A stretch of DNA of 64,000 nt from Marthasterias glacialis (lineage: Eukaryota; Echinodermata; Asteroidea; Forcipulatida; Asteriidae): NCBI GenBank assembly GCA_911728455.2, contig OU452221.1, positions 7,389,047-7,453,046 on the forward strand, written 5' to 3'. The position numbers and the translations under genes were made by a program. Positions 50,580 through 63,140 of the stretch are shown piece after piece. The first letter of the stretch is position 1, and every line of letters begins with the position of its first letter. The notes under the pieces were generated by a model. The model had not been told where the DNA came from. It did no database searches and saw nothing but the letters and a program-made list of their open reading frames with translations.

Positions 50580-51910
50580 GTAAGGACTTAGATTTGATTA
50601 ATCTAGTTAGGTAGTTAGTTGCAAGTATGATGAGTTGTTCGAATGTTTTACCAGAACATTATCATATTAGTACATTGACTTACTCATTCAATACTATTAC
50701 TAGAACTTAGAAGGTGAGATGGAAAGATGACTACACGAACCCAGTCATAGATTCGTGTTGAACCTCGTACTTAGTTCTCCTAGTAAGAGTACTCATTCAC
50801 TACTCACTAGAACTATGAGGTTCGTTCTGCTATCGTCTCCACGTTGGAACCTCATAGTCATAGTTCTGGGATAGACCCAGTAACTGGGGCGCTGTACTCC
50901 TTTTTTGAGATTTTTGACATTATCTGTCGTACTAGCGCCCCAGTCCGTGGTATATTTGGAAAGTGCTCCGATTCGGAGTCCGAAGCGGTTTTTTTCTGAA
51001 TCAGTTACAAAATTGTCAAAATTGCAACAAGGACTTGACAGAATTGCTTGAAAATCGCCTACTGGCTTCTCCAAGTATCTACGGTGAAATAAAATGCAGT
51101 TAATTGTACTCACGATCATTTTTGGTCCTCCAAATCGATGATTATTAGCCCACTATCACGCATATATCAAATTTGTTAGCATATATCAAATTTGCCGACA
51201 ATATGTGAGTAGAGTTGTGCATTGGTTTTCTCCTGTGCCACAACGTTTTTTCTTCAGGCCATTCGGTTTTCCTCCCTCCGGAAAAACCAAACACTTTCAA
51301 TCTCAGGCTGTGCTCTGTGGTCATAGATGGGTTGATGTGGCTGGCTGCCGAAGGTACCCTAGAATGCCTGCAGCTAGAACACGTGTAGCCGCATCCTTCG
51401 CAATTCAGCTTCTCAGTTACCAGTAAGGATGATTAGCCTTCCAAATTATTATTATTAATAATTAATTATTATTATTAATATGGCTTAGGCAATGCTCTTG
51501 TTTTTGTACTTTGTAATTTGTCGGTTCTTTTTTCCAAATAAACTCAAATTAACTTTAATTGATAACAAGGATGAGCTTTCTCTGCCAACAGGGATAGTTG
51601 TATTAAATAGTAGCCTATCAAGTCGGTTCCTATCTTAAAAATAATTACTGAAACAAATACTATGAGTAAAACTAATAATACAGAGACTGAGTGTTTTTCC
51701 TGCCACTGGTTGGAGTGAAGTGCATCAAGATTTTTGTCCAAATGTTTTGTACAAAAGTAAAGAAAGGGATTACTGTATGGTCTGCTGGGGATGCAAAATG
51801 ACTTTTTTTTAACCAACAAACTTGCATCCCACACCAATACCAGGCACCTTTTGAAAACAGTAAAAATGGCATTAAAAGTGAAGACAGCGGAAACATCATC
51901 CATGATTTTA

Positions 51911-51940
51911 ATGTGATGTGAATGTGATGTGAATGTGATG
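51911..51940. repeat. AATGTGATGTG tandem repeat
   Basis: An 11-base unit repeated nearly three times. Confidence 0.85.
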
Positions 51941-52829
51941 TCTTAAACATTCTTGATGTCCTAAACATCTTGAGAAATATTTACCTTTTTGACCCATTTC
52001 TCCTGACGTCATCATCTCAATAATCGTGGATGAACCATTTTGGTAGCCAATGTCCCTTTGTCAGGCCTCGATCTTAAGAAAAATGGGGGCAGGCCTTTGC
52101 TGGCCAAATCTGAGAAATTGAACAATTTTATGCTGGCCAAGTTGGTAGTGACAGTGCAATTTTTCTGAAGGGCATGCTGGCCAACTCAACAGGGCGTGAG
52201 GCCAATGGCCTTGATGGCCTCGGTTAAGATCAAGGCCTGCTTTGTGTTATAAAGTGTAGTGCAAATTTTAGGCAACGCGGCGTCTGCATGCTTACCTATT
52301 GACTCCCAAAATAGTGAGCGTGGCTGAGTCACCGCACCCTAATTTACATGTAAGCTCTCATTCTCATCTATTTGATGAGCAAATAAATCCAGGTTTTAGT
52401 TTTGGCAAGGAGTGTCTGGCTTGGGCATGGAACATCACAAATAACATTTGTTATTTTAAATCTTCTCCATCCTTGATATTCCTTGTCACTTAATTATGAA
52501 AAAGGGAAATGGATAGCTATAGGCAATGAGATACAGACCATGCCACACTGTGGATGTATTTGTGTAGTGTCCGCCCGTAAAATTTCACAACAGATTCCAA
52601 GACTTGAAGAATATCTAATGGAAGTTACCCTAATTGCAAAATGGGAGTGGCCTTGCCTATTCAAAGATGAAATCCAAGGCATGAAATTGTCATTGTGCTT
52701 CTTTAAATTTGATTTATGCTTTCATCATTCATGGCCATTATACTAATGTCTGTCAGCTTTAACCATTTGTAGCTTCATGTAGTGGAGCATTGTATTGAGC
52801 TCTGTCAGTTATATCATATACATGTAGGG

Positions 52830-53105
52830 TTACAGTCAACCTTCCTACTGTCTGACCATTCAGTATCATCGACCATGGTTTTGAATGATAAACTATGTCA
52901 GCCTGCAATATGACATGCGGTGAATGCATCTACACAGTACACAGTCAACCCTCCTACTGTCTGACCATTGAATGTCATCCATTATGGTTTTGAATGATAG
53001 ATAAGCTATGCTATTATTGCTAGCCTGAAATTTGGAATCCTGTAGTGAATGCAAACAGTAAAGGAAACCCTTCTATTTACTGTTTGACCATTCTACATTA
53101 GAAGG
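52830..53105. repeat. 114-bp repeat family, inverted relative to 5959-6447
   Basis: CAGTCAACCTTCCTACTGTC, TGACCATTCAGTATCATCGA and GGTTTTGAATGATAAACTAT are complements of the 5959 unit. Two clear units and a third eroded one. Confidence 0.85.
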
Positions 53106-53799
53106 GTTTTAAGAAAATTCACATTTCTGCTGTACACAGTTGATTACAAATTACAAGAACAGTTGTTTGGGAATTTCTTTAAATAAACGATGACTCCCAA
53201 ACACATCTTGAAATTATCAGAACAGGACTGGAACAACAGCAGAATTTTTACCGCAATGTCAGAGACTGTAACCCCTAGGCCTTTACCAAAGCATACACCT
53301 ATGAGCAAAGTTGGTCTGACCATGTACAGAGACAGCTCCCTCTGTTGGTGAAACACGGAGGACATGTTCAAGGTTTTTTTGACACTCAGTTAGGAGAAAA
53401 CTTACATGGTGACATTTTGATGGTTTGACTTGTTTGAAGCAACTCAACATCTATCACTCGGTATGTTTTCTCAAACAATTTACTAACAAGCTTGGAGTTT
53501 TTGTTAGATTTAGTTTAGTGTAGTGTAGTTATCATTGTTCGTTATGGACCGTGCATGCGTAAGATTCCTAACACGTAAAACCTGAACCATCAAAGATCGT
53601 CAACAATTATGCACAGGGGTTGAATTTATTTGTGTTTTTTAAATAGTGCCTTTTCTAGCCTTGTGTTGTAGAAATATGCAATCTCTGCTCGTAAAAATTC
53701 AGTCTTTTCAACCCATCTCTCAGGCAGTGTTTAGGCCCTAAACTAGACAGGGCTCAAACTTCAAGAACATCTCCACACCTCATGGATTGTACATGTAGC

Positions 53800-53975
53800 T
53801 CAGAACTTCAGGCCTGTGTGCTTTCGCTCTTGAAAGCCAAGGGCACCAAGGCTTTTCTCCTTGGTAAAGGGCACTTCTTTGAGGAAATTGTACATTTTTA
53901 TTGGAACATTTCGAGGGCACCAAGGCAATAACCAGGGGCAACAAAGGCAATTGCCTCCGTGAAGTATTAGGCCTG
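53800..53975 (-). repeat. GCCTTGGTGCCCTT repeat, inverted
   Basis: AAGGGCACCAAGGC, TCGAGGGCACCAAGGCAATA and CAATTGCCTCCGTGAAGTAT. Confidence 0.7.
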
Positions 53976-54288
53976 GAACTTTCACTTGACCAGATATATT
54001 TTTTAGATGTTTATTTCTTTATTATATGCTAGCCCTGGGGGGTTACCTCACTTCACCCTACTCCAAAGCAGAGGTAGCTATTTTCTGGGAGTTTGCAGGT
54101 TTAGCAATTCATGTGTGAAAAGGTTTCTGTGAAAGTTTCACGGGAAATGTTGTCTTACGTGTGACCAATAGACCTTATGCATCTGACGTCACTATGAGCA
54201 ATTAGTACAGGAACGGGCTGAGCTCAAAAAAGCTACAATGCACGTTTGATGCTGCATTTGACCTCAAAGATGGCGGCGGATGCATATA

Positions 54289-54428
54289 GGAGACTTTGGA
54301 ACTCTAGGTGGCAGCAGACTTACCAGGTAAATTCCGTTGTTTACGTAGTTCTGAGCATTCGCACATATCCGAGAACAATGGATTTACCTGATAAGTCTGC
54401 TGCCACCAAGTGTCCTCAAAAGTCTCCC
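54289..54428. mobile_element. GGGAGACTTT foldback MITE, copy 2
   Basis: GGAGACTTTGGAAC...GGTGGCAGCAGACTTACC against CTGCTGCCACCAAGTGTCCT...AAAGTCTCC. Confidence 0.82.
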
Positions 54429-54434
54429 ATTGCT

Positions 54435-54575
54435 TACACAGTCCCAGGAAAACCCAATCAGGTAGGGACTGAAACCCCAATCCACATGCCAGGCTCTGTC
54501 TGAGGTAGAATTTCAAACTGGGGTCCACAGAGGTGAAAGGCAGGCCAAAGATAAAGCCACCCTGATCCCCCTAAA
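54435..54575 (-). mobile_element. tRNA-derived SINE, type 3, inverted
   Basis: GGGACTGAAACCCCAATCCA, then GGTAGAATTTCAAACTGGGG as the damaged B-box region. It directly follows the foldback MITE. Confidence 0.65.
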
Positions 54576-55761
54576 TTTATAGTATTCGCTGCTCTTTTAA
54601 AAAGGTAGAATACAGGATTGGTATTCATCTTTCGTTTTTTAAATTTTTTATTTTTTACATTAGTATCAGTCTGAAAGCTTACTGATTATCAAGTTCATAC
54701 CAGTACCATTCTTCCATAGAAATATTTCTGTCTGAAATACTGTCAAAGTTGAGAAAATAGATTTGAAGTCCCAGGTATTAGATCTGGTTGTAACAATCGG
54801 AATTATGAACATTGTGTTGACATGCTGAAAAGTGTGTATGGTTTTTCACTATTTTCTTCTGACTTGGACGACAGATTGAGCCCAGTTTTCACAGGTTGGT
54901 TTTTCATATGTATATTGAATCAAACAAAATAAGAACACTGCACTTTCAGCTTTACCAATCCTGTATTTTACCTTTAATTGATTGCATCATTTTGTTTTGT
55001 CAGTTCTGATTATTGGCCTGAACCAATCTGAGAGCTGACCACATTTTTTTTACAACCCTCCCCCCCCCAAGACAAACTGAATGTTACGAGGTTAGCCTTG
55101 GAATTGAACTAGATGTCAGCTAGCCGCAAGGCATTTACCTTGTAGTTTCTTTAATCAAACAAAACCTTCATAAAAACACAGAGGGCGGTAATCATTCCAT
55201 TATCCTAAGGTGGATTTTATTCATTCAAGATGGAAAAAAAAACGAAGTCAAACCGCTCCCTTTTTATGCGTGTATACCATTATAAATCATCGTGTAACTG
55301 TGCTGTATATTTTTTTCCCATTAAGATATCTTGTCTCCATTTAAAATTTCTTAGGGCATATTCTCTACAAATTTGATTTTGAACAGAGATGTGTTCATAC
55401 TTTTCCGTAATTTGCATTTTTATTTTCTATGCGGCGTGGCCTTGGGCATTATATTCCTACACAATTGTGTGTCGCTATTCAATTACTCATGCATCAGAAC
55501 ACGTTTCATATATGACTGGGATACTAACATTATGAAAACCTCGGGCAGATTTGAACATAATGTAATTAAATGCCAACTGCTCACCCAAATGTCAGAGTTC
55601 AATTTATGGTCTGCTCGGGAGATGGAATAAATAATTATGTCTTATCAGGCTAAAGATTGTTTTACACTGTATCACGAAATATTCAAAGTACTTTTTTTTT
55701 GTACGTATATATCCTTTTTTCGAGGTTTAAAATATTTCACATAAAGTGTGGTGTATTCTAC

Positions 55762-55940
55762 AGGCCTGATACTTCACGGAGGCAATTGCCTCCATTGCCC
55801 CTGATCATTGCCTTGGTGCCTTTGAAATGTTCTAATATAGAAATTTACAATGACCTCATACAGGTGCCCTTTGCCATGGAGAAAATGCCTTGGTGCCCTT
55901 CCCCTTTGAAGAACGAAGCAATCAGGCCAGATTCTATGTT
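55762..55940 (+). repeat. GCCTTGGTGCCCTT repeat
   Basis: ACAGGCCTGATACTTCACGG, CATTGCCTTGGTGCCTTTGA and GAAAATGCCTTGGTGCCCTT. Confidence 0.75.
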
Positions 55941-56117
55941 TCTAGTATGTGTAAGTCCCTAACTGCATGTACATAAACATGTACCTCTTCAGCATCTGCG
56001 CGTTTTATGCTCTAAGCTGCTCATAGTTTGAATCTTTAAAGCTCTTCAATGTTATACAACCCTCGTGGTTAGTACGAAAGTTTCTGCTACGGATACAAAA
56101 AATCAGAGCTGTTGGAT

Positions 56118-56290
56118 ACAGTGGCATGGCTAAGGGGAGGCCTGGGGGTCAAGTGCCCCCCACAAATTCTAGTGCCCCCCCCCCCCAGGTGCCCCCCATA
56201 AAAAGTAAATACATGTAGTTCATTAAAAAACATGCTACATGTACCTTGGCCTCCCACTGAAATGTAGTGCCCCCTACGCCGCTGACGCCA
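56118..56290. mobile_element. CAGTGGCGTA-type element
   Basis: ACAGTGGCATGGCTAAGGGG to GTGCCCCCTACGCCGCTGAC, with C runs between. Confidence 0.7.
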
Positions 56291-57146
56291 GTTGGATGTC
56301 CTACAAAATAAAATACCATTCTATATACTATACCTGTGTACGCTTATTAATATAAAAACCCATCTTCAATTGCAAGGATTTCTTTCTTTTTAATATGTGT
56401 CCAACTGAACGCACACAAGAGGCTTAATTAACAACTTACTTAAGTACCCTCTTGGCCAAGGTTACATGTTATATTGTAGTATTGATCATAAAGGCTCATC
56501 GACAATCAGGTCATTTCTGTCGCAGCACTCTATCGTCCAACTCCTCCCCCGCCCCCCCCAACCGCCTCTCAATTAACAAGGCTTCACCTGACAAAGATGA
56601 AGAAGAAGGGGGGGGGAAATTATGGCATTTGACAGAGGTACCTGCGTAAAGTAATTGCCGAGTTGACCAATCAGACGGAGGCACGTAAGCAAGGATTCTG
56701 CCCACCTGTGAGAAGCCCTCATTCTTCCCAGCACTATGCTTCATTTAACAGAGATATATTGCTAATTTATTGCGCGAGTATCGAAAAGAGGATGTTCACG
56801 CAAAAATACATGGTGTAGGGGTTGTTACATGGCACTAGGTATCTTTAGTAAACATGTTGTATGCCTGCATGTAATGATTGTAAAATTTGTTTATGAACTC
56901 TTGTATTCTTAATGCAAAAAGTACATGTAGGGAGGCAGTATGAATGAATTTTAATTGAGGGTGAAGGTTATTTGATAAACGACCATGTCATTATGTCAGT
57001 TCCTCTGGAGGCCCTTTCACACTTCACAAATTTCCCAGGAAATTCGCGGGGAAAATTTGGTTGACCACTTTACACTTCGATTTCTAACCCTGCTGGGAAT
57101 TGGCTATTTCCTTTGAAATAGCTGATCTCTGTCATGGGAGTTGGAA

Positions 57147-57742
57147 TAAAGCCCCAGCTCAACATTGGTGAACTGACTGTAAATGCTTTCATTCTTTGCA
57201 CAAATCAAGGGATATGTATTAAAACCATAGAGTTATTTATAAATATATAAGAACTAGAGGGCGTACAAACCATGCGACACGGCCCGACAAGGAGCATTTT
57301 TGACCATTGAGAAAATGGTGCGGACCATTCATTTACACTGGTCACTCATCAGTTTACACAACAACCATTAGGGATTTTCGCCCATGGTGGGTCAGCGGAG
57401 TTCCGTGCATGACATCGCGAATGCTCCCTCTAGTACTTATATACAACTCTATGATTAAACCAACCTTTGAAAGTGTCAGCTCATCGTTGTTTCGTTTGCG
57501 AGAAAACAGTAAAAATGCATTCAATATTTTTGTACGCATTCCTATAGGCTGAGTTTTCGTCTCACTGAGTCGAGAACTAATTTCGGACCTTGTTTCATTT
57601 ATTATTTAAAAAACGATAACACTTCAGGCAGCAATATTTCAAGGGAAGTTTTCTACTACCATTATCTTTATACCATGTAAGGTATATGTAAATCTGTGAA
57701 CATTGCTGTTTTTCTTCTTACCAATGTTGAGTTGAGGCTTTA
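57147..57742. mobile_element. TA-flanked MITE, copy 3, split by another MITE
   Basis: AAGCCCCAGCTCAACATTGG to CCAATGTTGAGTTGAGGCTT with TA on both sides. The body is interrupted at 57227-57452. An inverted fragment of the same family follows at 57745-57895. Confidence 0.88.
57227..57452. mobile_element. TAGAGTT-ended MITE, copy 2, nested
   Basis: ATAGAGTT...AAGAACTAGAGGG to CCCTCTAGTACTTATATA...AACTCTAT. Flanks ATTAAAACC (left) and ATTAAACC (right) look like an 8-9 base target duplication. Confidence 0.85.
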
Positions 57743-58532
57743 AAGGGTATGCAAACCATTGGTAAGATTAAAAATACAAATGTTCACAGATTTACACATA
57801 ACTTATACAGTATAAAGTTGATATGGTAGAAACCTCCCTTAATAAATTCTTGCCTGAAATGCCATATAGTTTTTTTTAGCGTTTAATTTTGCAACTTAAC
57901 ATAAGAAGACGGTGGTGAGTTATAACTCAAGACACAAATGCATGCATGACTAAGAATTTAATGTGCCCTTATGGGCTGTCCACTTGGGTGCCCTAGTTCA
58001 CTTCAAGTTGCCTCAGGCATCCATGTAACCTTTAATGCCTTCCTGGAAGGCGATAGATAAACTTGGGAGACTGCCAACTGTTCACTCCTTGCACAGATCT
58101 TCAACCCCGATACTCATTAGTGAAGGGACAGACAGCAGCATCTCAACCAGTAAAGGGCATTTTCATATGTTGGGCAGCAGCTTCTAAATGGCGGGTGGGG
58201 AGGGCTATCACGGAGTGACGCGGCAAAGACCTGAGACATTAGTTTTCAAATTCATAGGTCAGCAAAGGTCAGTCTCTGGGAATAAGTTAGTTAAAAAAAA
58301 AAAAGGAATCCATGCAGAATAGAAATGTCCCTTTCAGTGTCATTGGAATTTCTTCAGCCAGCAATATGCTGTTATTATTTCTGGTTATGCTTTCATGCAC
58401 AACGTCTATCATTTTACATGTACATCGTGTGGTTTTGAAACCCATGTCTGTGGCGAATTGTTACGGTACATCATCCCGACCAACAATTACGCCCTCAACA
58501 ATTGATCAGTGACACTGATCACAATTCCCCAG

Positions 58533-58880
58533 CAGCGCCGTAACTTGGGTAAAATTTTAGGGGGGCGCCATTTTTCCTAGGGGGGCACTTTTGGCCAAAT
58601 AAAACTGTAGGTTCCGCTTGTATTTTTCCTAAACAAGCCCCGTTTCAGCGCTCCTCTGATGTGTTGAGGTAAAACAAAATACATTCTGCGAGTAAATAAT
58701 ACAAAATAGTTTTTAAAAGCATTGAAATTACTACATAAAAGCTCATAAAATGTAGTATTTTATTCTGGTAATTTTTAATCTCAAAAGTCCAGTTTTCAAA
58801 TGGAGGGGCACGGGGGGGGGGGGGGGGGGGGGCATGGACATTAGTTTGGGGGCATGTGCCCTCCTTAGTTACGCCACTGT
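58533..58880. mobile_element. CAGTGGCGTA-type element, longest copy
   Basis: CAGCGCCGTAACTTGGGTAA on the left and CTCCTTAGTTACGCCACTG on the right are inverted ends. It contains a G run of about 20. Confidence 0.8.
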
Positions 58881-58894
58881 TCACCAGATTTACA

Positions 58895-59068
58895 TGCTAA
58901 TTCCATATAAATCTTGCTCAGCAAAAAGAAAAACAGGGTACCATCTGGAATACAATTTTATTCTTATACCTAATTTTTGACTGGTGCCCTGCTAATTTTC
59001 AAGAGAATAAATTTGTCAGGGGCTGGTAAGGTTTTCTGCTAAACGACTTTTATGAAATGTGGGCTCGG
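58895..59068. mobile_element. TAAGCA MITE, degraded copy
   Basis: TTGCTCAGCAAAAAG, GACTGGTGCCCTGCTAATTT, GGGCTGGTAAGGTTTTCTGC and TTATGAAATGTGGGC. Confidence 0.5.
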
Positions 59069-59227
59069 AAATACTTTAGAAAAAAATCAAATCATGTCAC
59101 CATACTTTGCTGTAGAGCAGTTTACTAAACTATACAAACACCGATGCACAAAGTCATTTGTGAATGCCTTTAAGGTAATTAGTTCTTGAGCTAGCCAATT
59201 TATCTGTGCTAACTCAAGGGACTAATT

Positions 59228-59332
59228 CTAATGTCCGATGATGATCAGAGCATAGTGATCAAAACGTTGAGTTGTTGCACCACCGGTTCTTTTCAGAACC
59301 ACCACAACTCGTACAGAGATTGTACTTTTGTA
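59228..59332 (+). mobile_element. HSL foldback family, single arm
   Basis: GATGATCAGAGCATAGTGAT, AAAACGTTGAGTTG, then GGTTCTTTTCAGAACC (59285-59300) directly followed by ACCACAACTCGTACAGAGA, very like a histone mRNA 3' end. Confidence 0.75.
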
Positions 59333-59344
59333 GAGAATGACGGC

Positions 59345-59665
59345 AGAACAGAGGAACGCGTTTGACACACATCAGTGTATGGGTAAAAAAAAAGAACACA
59401 CAAATAATTGTCTTTATCCCCGATGCAAAAATTAACATTATATTAAAATAGTTGCGGTACCAGCTGCTAAAATGTAGTATTATGGCTGCTGGGCAATCTC
59501 AGTGTAGTGTAGTTGGTACGAGATCTGCTCTATAATGGCTGGGGTCATGGGTTCAAATCCCACCTGAGGAGTATGACGTGGATTTTTTTCACAGGACTCG
59601 GGGAAAGTATACAGTGCTTAACACACATTGGTGTATGGGTAAAAAAGACACAAATAATATTTACA
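59345..59665 (+). mobile_element. tRNA-derived SINE, type 1, preceded by a second tail
   Basis: A SINE tail (CACATCAGTGTATGGGTAAA, AATAATTGTCTTTATCCCCG) precedes a body with TGTAGTTGGTACGAGATCTG and GGGTTCAAATCCCACCTGAG, which ends in its own tail. Head-to-tail arrangement. Confidence 0.7.
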
Positions 59666-60714
59666 AATAGTTAGGGACCTACTATTTTCAATACTTAGAT
59701 TTAGATGCTGGCTAGTTCACTCTAAGGAAACAAGAAAAGACCCAACTCTCGACTGATGGTGTAAACTAACAATAAATAACATCAATAAAAAGAAATTTAA
59801 AGGATGGACAAATGTTAATAACAGAAATTGTAAGGATGGACAAATGATGGTCACGGGCAATGCTGATTCCAGTAAAAGTTAATTGTATACAACTTTCAAA
59901 AAGTTGACAATGATGAGATACTTTGATGCTGTTCAGCATCTTGAAGGTTCTCTCTCGAATGTGTCTGGCTTTCAGTCTCACATTCAAAACTTCACTTCAC
60001 ACATTTACTTTCTTTCTACACTACATTAAAAATACTTGCTATAAAAGCAAGATGCACGTTTTGTGGTTTATGTTTTATTCATCCACACTTAAGAAAAAAA
60101 AACAACTCCTATAGGTAGTTTAAACTCCCTGGTCTTTTCCTAACAACAAGAGATACCTAATTTTGAAAAGAAACAATATCTGGAAAAAATAGAGGGGTTG
60201 GGGGTAATTAACCATTGGCTACTTACTAAACACAATAGACAAACTGGTGAAAAGGCTCAGGGCCTGATCGACTTCAAAATAGGGGAGGCTTCAATAACAG
60301 AGGGAAAGGAGACGTACGTTATAGGACGAGGGAAACACGTGAAACTAATTTAAATGAATGGAAAACCTTTGACAGTAAAACCAACCATGCTTGCATGATT
60401 GGGAACAGTACATTGTCAGTTCAGTACTTACTTATGGTGCGTATTGCAGTTTGTTTGAATATCATTAATATGAATATCAAGTGGTTTAATACCATATTTG
60501 TAGCTTTTTTCGCCACTGGTAAACTGACTGATGCACATCTGTCACACACCAAGTCATACGTGGTCAAGCTGAATTCTGGTAGTGTCAGTTCCCAGCCAAA
60601 ATGGTGTGGGGTTTATTGTTTTCATCCATTCCTTGTGATCAAAATTAGGCTAAAAGGTAAAATAGTCTGGCACCTGTTTGCAAATCAATTTTTGGATAAT
60701 GCATATGATGGGTG

Positions 60715-60870
60715 TAAAAATTAGCAAAAAGCTAAAATGAGCAGGGTGCCAGTCACAGATGACACATGTGACACAGTATTTTTGACGGTAACCTTATTCT
60801 GGTAAACATAATTTTGTTTTGCTTAGCTACTTCTTGTGCAAATGACATCAGGCCCATCTGCTGTCGTCAT
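60715..60870. mobile_element. TAAGCA MITE, degraded copy
   Basis: AATGAGCAGGGTGCCAGTCA, GACGGTAACCTTATTCTGGT and TTTGCTTAGCTACTTCTTGT. Confidence 0.6.
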
Positions 60871-61299
60871 TTGTTTATAAGCACAGTTGAGGCTACCGTA
60901 AAGAAGGTTACCAGCACATTTAGGGGTTGAGTTTGAGGTCAACTATAAAAATGCTTCTGTTGCTTCAGTTAATATCATAAAATAAGTAGAAAGAAGAGGC
61001 CTGCCTATTAAATGACTTGGTCAGGTTTTAAATAACTCAAAAGTATTTTTTATATTTTTTATTTGACAATTTAATATTAAAGACCAGGTAGAATCATCAT
61101 TAAAATTGTGACGTACACTTTTATAAGTTATTTACTGGTAGTAAAAATGTACAATGAAGGCTTGAAGGATGTTAGTAAATTTTTCAAAATGTCACTTTTA
61201 TGGTACATAATGAAAACATGCAGAAATAAATACATGTGCAAAACAAGGTATGCTTACAAATTCACCTCTTTCTGTCCTTTGTTTTTTCTTTCTTCTTTG

Positions 61300-61300
<1 letters not shown>

Positions 61301-61355
<55 letters not shown>
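61301..61355. repeat. ATTG tetranucleotide microsatellite
   Basis: About 13 uninterrupted ATTG units. Confidence 0.97.
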
Positions 61356-61379
61356 TTTGTGCTTGGATCGGAGTCATTA

Positions 61380-61645
61380 GGCGATCAGGTTGCCTGAGTG
61401 GTTTCTTTCCTGCCTTTCACCCCCTGTGAAAGACAGTTCAAATCCCGCCCGGTTCCACTCCCACTTCAAACCATAGCCTTGCATGTGGAATGGGTTTTCA
61501 GTGGATTTTCCCCGCTTGGTTTTTTTCCTCCCACATCTATTACTGATATTTCTTCAGCATTTTCTTTTCACATGTATCTTCAAGCTTATGGGTTACAGTG
61601 CAAGGCACTTTTTAGGGTCGTTGGTGTTACTATCATAAATATATA
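61380..61645 (+). mobile_element. tRNA-derived SINE, type 3
   Basis: GCGATCAGGTTGCCTGAGTG, CAGTTCAAATCCCGCCCGG (B-box region), TGTGGAATGGGTTTTCAGTG, CCCACATCTATTACTGATAT. Confidence 0.75.
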
Positions 61646-62904
61646 TTAATTACAACAATAAAAATCAATAGGTAGGGAAACCTTCTTTTTGGTTTATACA
61701 TGTTCTTTGAAATCCTCGTCATGGTTCTGTGGTCCTTGTTGAACTGGACGGCAACACTTTGGAGCGGTTGAGGGACAGTGATGTCCCAGTGTTTAGGAAC
61801 ACTTAAACAAATGACGACGACGACTATGAAATTTCAAAACAAATGAAAGAAGGATAATAGAATTTTTAGAACAAACCTATTGCTCTTGTTTATCATGTCT
61901 TTTTGTGAATATATCCAAACTATCAGTACAGTAATGATCATAAAAAATGCATTGCTTTAACAGTATGTAGAATATTTTAAACACTATTTAAATACTATAA
62001 GGCCTAAACCCTGAATTTTGTTGTTGTTTTTTTTTCTTTTTGAGTCTAAGAAAAGAAACCATATTTTGGGATTTTCAAAGTATGTTTTCCTTTCTTCTTC
62101 TGAACACTTGGGGTCTGTTCCTGAAACCTAAGTCTCATAAACATAAACTTGAAAAAAGTAAACCCTTTTGTATTTTAATGCATTACATTCGAATAAAATA
62201 TTCATAATTCCAACCTGGCCTAGTTAAGAATCCCATGCCATCCCATTTTCATTAAGTTTTCATACTGCACTTCAATTCCTCTTCAGAAATTTCTGTTTCC
62301 TTTCCGTCCACCATGCTTATAATACGACACGACCTTGACAGTCACTTCCACCGCTGCGCTGTTTAATTTTGTAACTGAACTGATTATTGAAGGTGATATT
62401 GACCGTCATGTCGTCCTTCGCAATTCACGTAAGCCGACATCGCGTTTGATTAAAGACGAGGGCGGGTTGGAGGGATTGCACACAGCGTTTTAGCAGAGTC
62501 AACACGGTTGTAGCACTGCCGTGACTTGAGGCATGCATTACCTCTTACTTTACCGTAGGGACCCTCTGTCTTTACTGCCTAACCTAATAATAAAAAATTA
62601 CATATTAAGAAATTTTGAGGGAAAGTGATTCAAGATGTTTGCCGATGTTTTTACTGCTGTTGACATTCCATTAGTTTTCTTTCGGACTCTTGTTAATGGT
62701 TATTTTTTGAGGTGGAAATAATTTATTTTGCAGGGATAAGGATGGTTAAAGGTGGTAATCTGGTAAATTTACTTTGTGAAACAAATTTATATCGACAGTG
62801 TGTACAGATTTACATACACAAATATTATTTCAAACTGCTCCTTAACAGCTTTGCTTCCCATAAAAAAAAAGGTTCTCTGATCCAGTTTTGTATGAATTCC
62901 ACCT

Positions 62905-63140
62905 GTATGAATAGCGGACCGGAAATTACATGGAGACCACAGAGGCCGTGGCCTGTGTTGACCCGTTCTTTGCCTTGGTGCCCCCTTCGAAATGTTCCCC
63001 TGGACTTTTTAAGTTTTTCCAATGGAAACGCCCTTTGCAAAATAAAAATGTCCGTGCCCCTTCAGAGAGGAAATTCCAGGCGAGCAGTCGGCAATCGTCC
63101 GCCAAGAATTTGAACGGGGGGTGCTCTTTGTAGAGAATCC
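62905..63140 (+). repeat. Repeat related to the GCCTTGGTGCCC family
   Basis: GACCCGTTCTTTGCCTTGGT, GCCCCCTTCGAAATGTTCCC and ACGCCCTTTGCAAAATAAAA; a similar piece lies inverted at 29850-30120. Confidence 0.55.

Noticed and set aside
51205-51426. Plus-strand open frame of 73 codons as exon 2 of the third gene
   Set aside because: No acceptor in matching phase and no recognisable similarity.
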